5,931 nucleotides of DNA, from assembly GCA_013820865.1 (NCBI GenBank), contig JACDHU010000108.1, forward strand, positions 435-6,365. The letters are read 5' to 3'. The notes under the pieces were generated by a model, which did not search any database, had not been told where the DNA came from, and saw nothing but the letters and a program-made list of their open reading frames with translations. The number at the start of each line of letters is the position of its first letter. Within the stretch, counting starts at the first letter, position 1. The stretch is from Chloroflexota bacterium (GTDB lineage: Bacteria; Chloroflexota; Limnocylindria; QHBO01). Below are positions 5,865 to 5,931 of the stretch, one piece after another. The position numbers and the translations under genes are program-made.

Positions 5865-5931
5865 ATGACGATTGACCGCTCACCGGTCGAGGGTTTTCTC
5901 AGTCACGCCAGCGCCGACGTCGACCTCGGCC
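5865..5931 (+). CDS. Partial gene, possible TIR-domain protein (N-terminus only)
   Basis: An ATG at 5865 opens a frame with no stop before the window ends, giving 22 complete codons. AGGTGA at 5856-5861 lies 3 bases upstream as a possible ribosome site. Residues 10-22 include GFLSHASADVDLG, which fits the opening strand and following loop of bacterial TIR domains (typically 'xxFISHASEDKDxx'). In that family the segment forms the first beta-strand and the start of the loop that helps bind NAD. Known bacterial TIR proteins cleave NAD+ or make signalling nucleotides from it, often in anti-phage defence. The catalytic glutamate and any partner domains lie outside the window, so both the family call and the role are tentative. 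A short chance frame cannot be excluded. Confidence 0.5.
   Translation, partial: MTIDRSPVEGFLSHASADVDLG

Overview
The window looks like a high-GC bacterial chromosome, most likely an actinobacterium or a relative such as Thermoleophilia or Chloroflexota. The reasons are strongly GC-rich third codon positions, GTG starts, repeated 4-base GTGA stop/start overlaps, and protein families common in those groups. No gene here fixes the species. All supported genes are on the + strand.

Layout. Positions 58-279 encode an unrecognised 73-residue protein. Positions 319-921 encode a DUF6326-type four-helix membrane protein. Its frame runs on without a stop into the last ~50 codons of a medium-chain dehydrogenase/reductase (MDR) whose first ~275 codons are missing. 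A GTGA overlap leads into a MacB/FtsX-type ABC permease (918-2075), followed by its ATPase (2081-2800). Next come a complete zeta-crystallin-like MDR oxidoreductase (2857-3840) and, through another GTGA overlap, a serine beta-lactamase-like hydrolase with a lipoprotein signal and three C-terminal membrane helices (3837-5378). A single in-frame TGA at 4587 interrupts the hydrolase. The tight spacing from 319 to 5378 suggests one transcript.

Positions 5379-5864 hold no convincing gene. They contain hairpins, short direct repeats and, at 5611-5672, a tRNA-Gln(TTG) remnant with intact anticodon loop, T-arm and encoded CCA but almost no D-arm. At 5865 a new reading frame begins and runs off the window. 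Its first 22 residues resemble the start of a TIR domain, which would suit a defence or accessory gene beside a tRNA-derived site, but only 67 bases are visible.

How the genes may work together (inference): the permease and ATPase should form an inner-membrane ABC complex of the MacB/LolCDE type, either efflux or envelope-related. The MDR enzyme and membrane-anchored hydrolase are probably co-expressed with it. Substrates cannot be read from the sequence. The most interesting points are the DUF6326-MDR tail fusion, the MDR segments on both sides of the ABC pair, the stop codon at a probable conserved tryptophan in the hydrolase, and the damaged tRNA-Gln beside a possible TIR gene.
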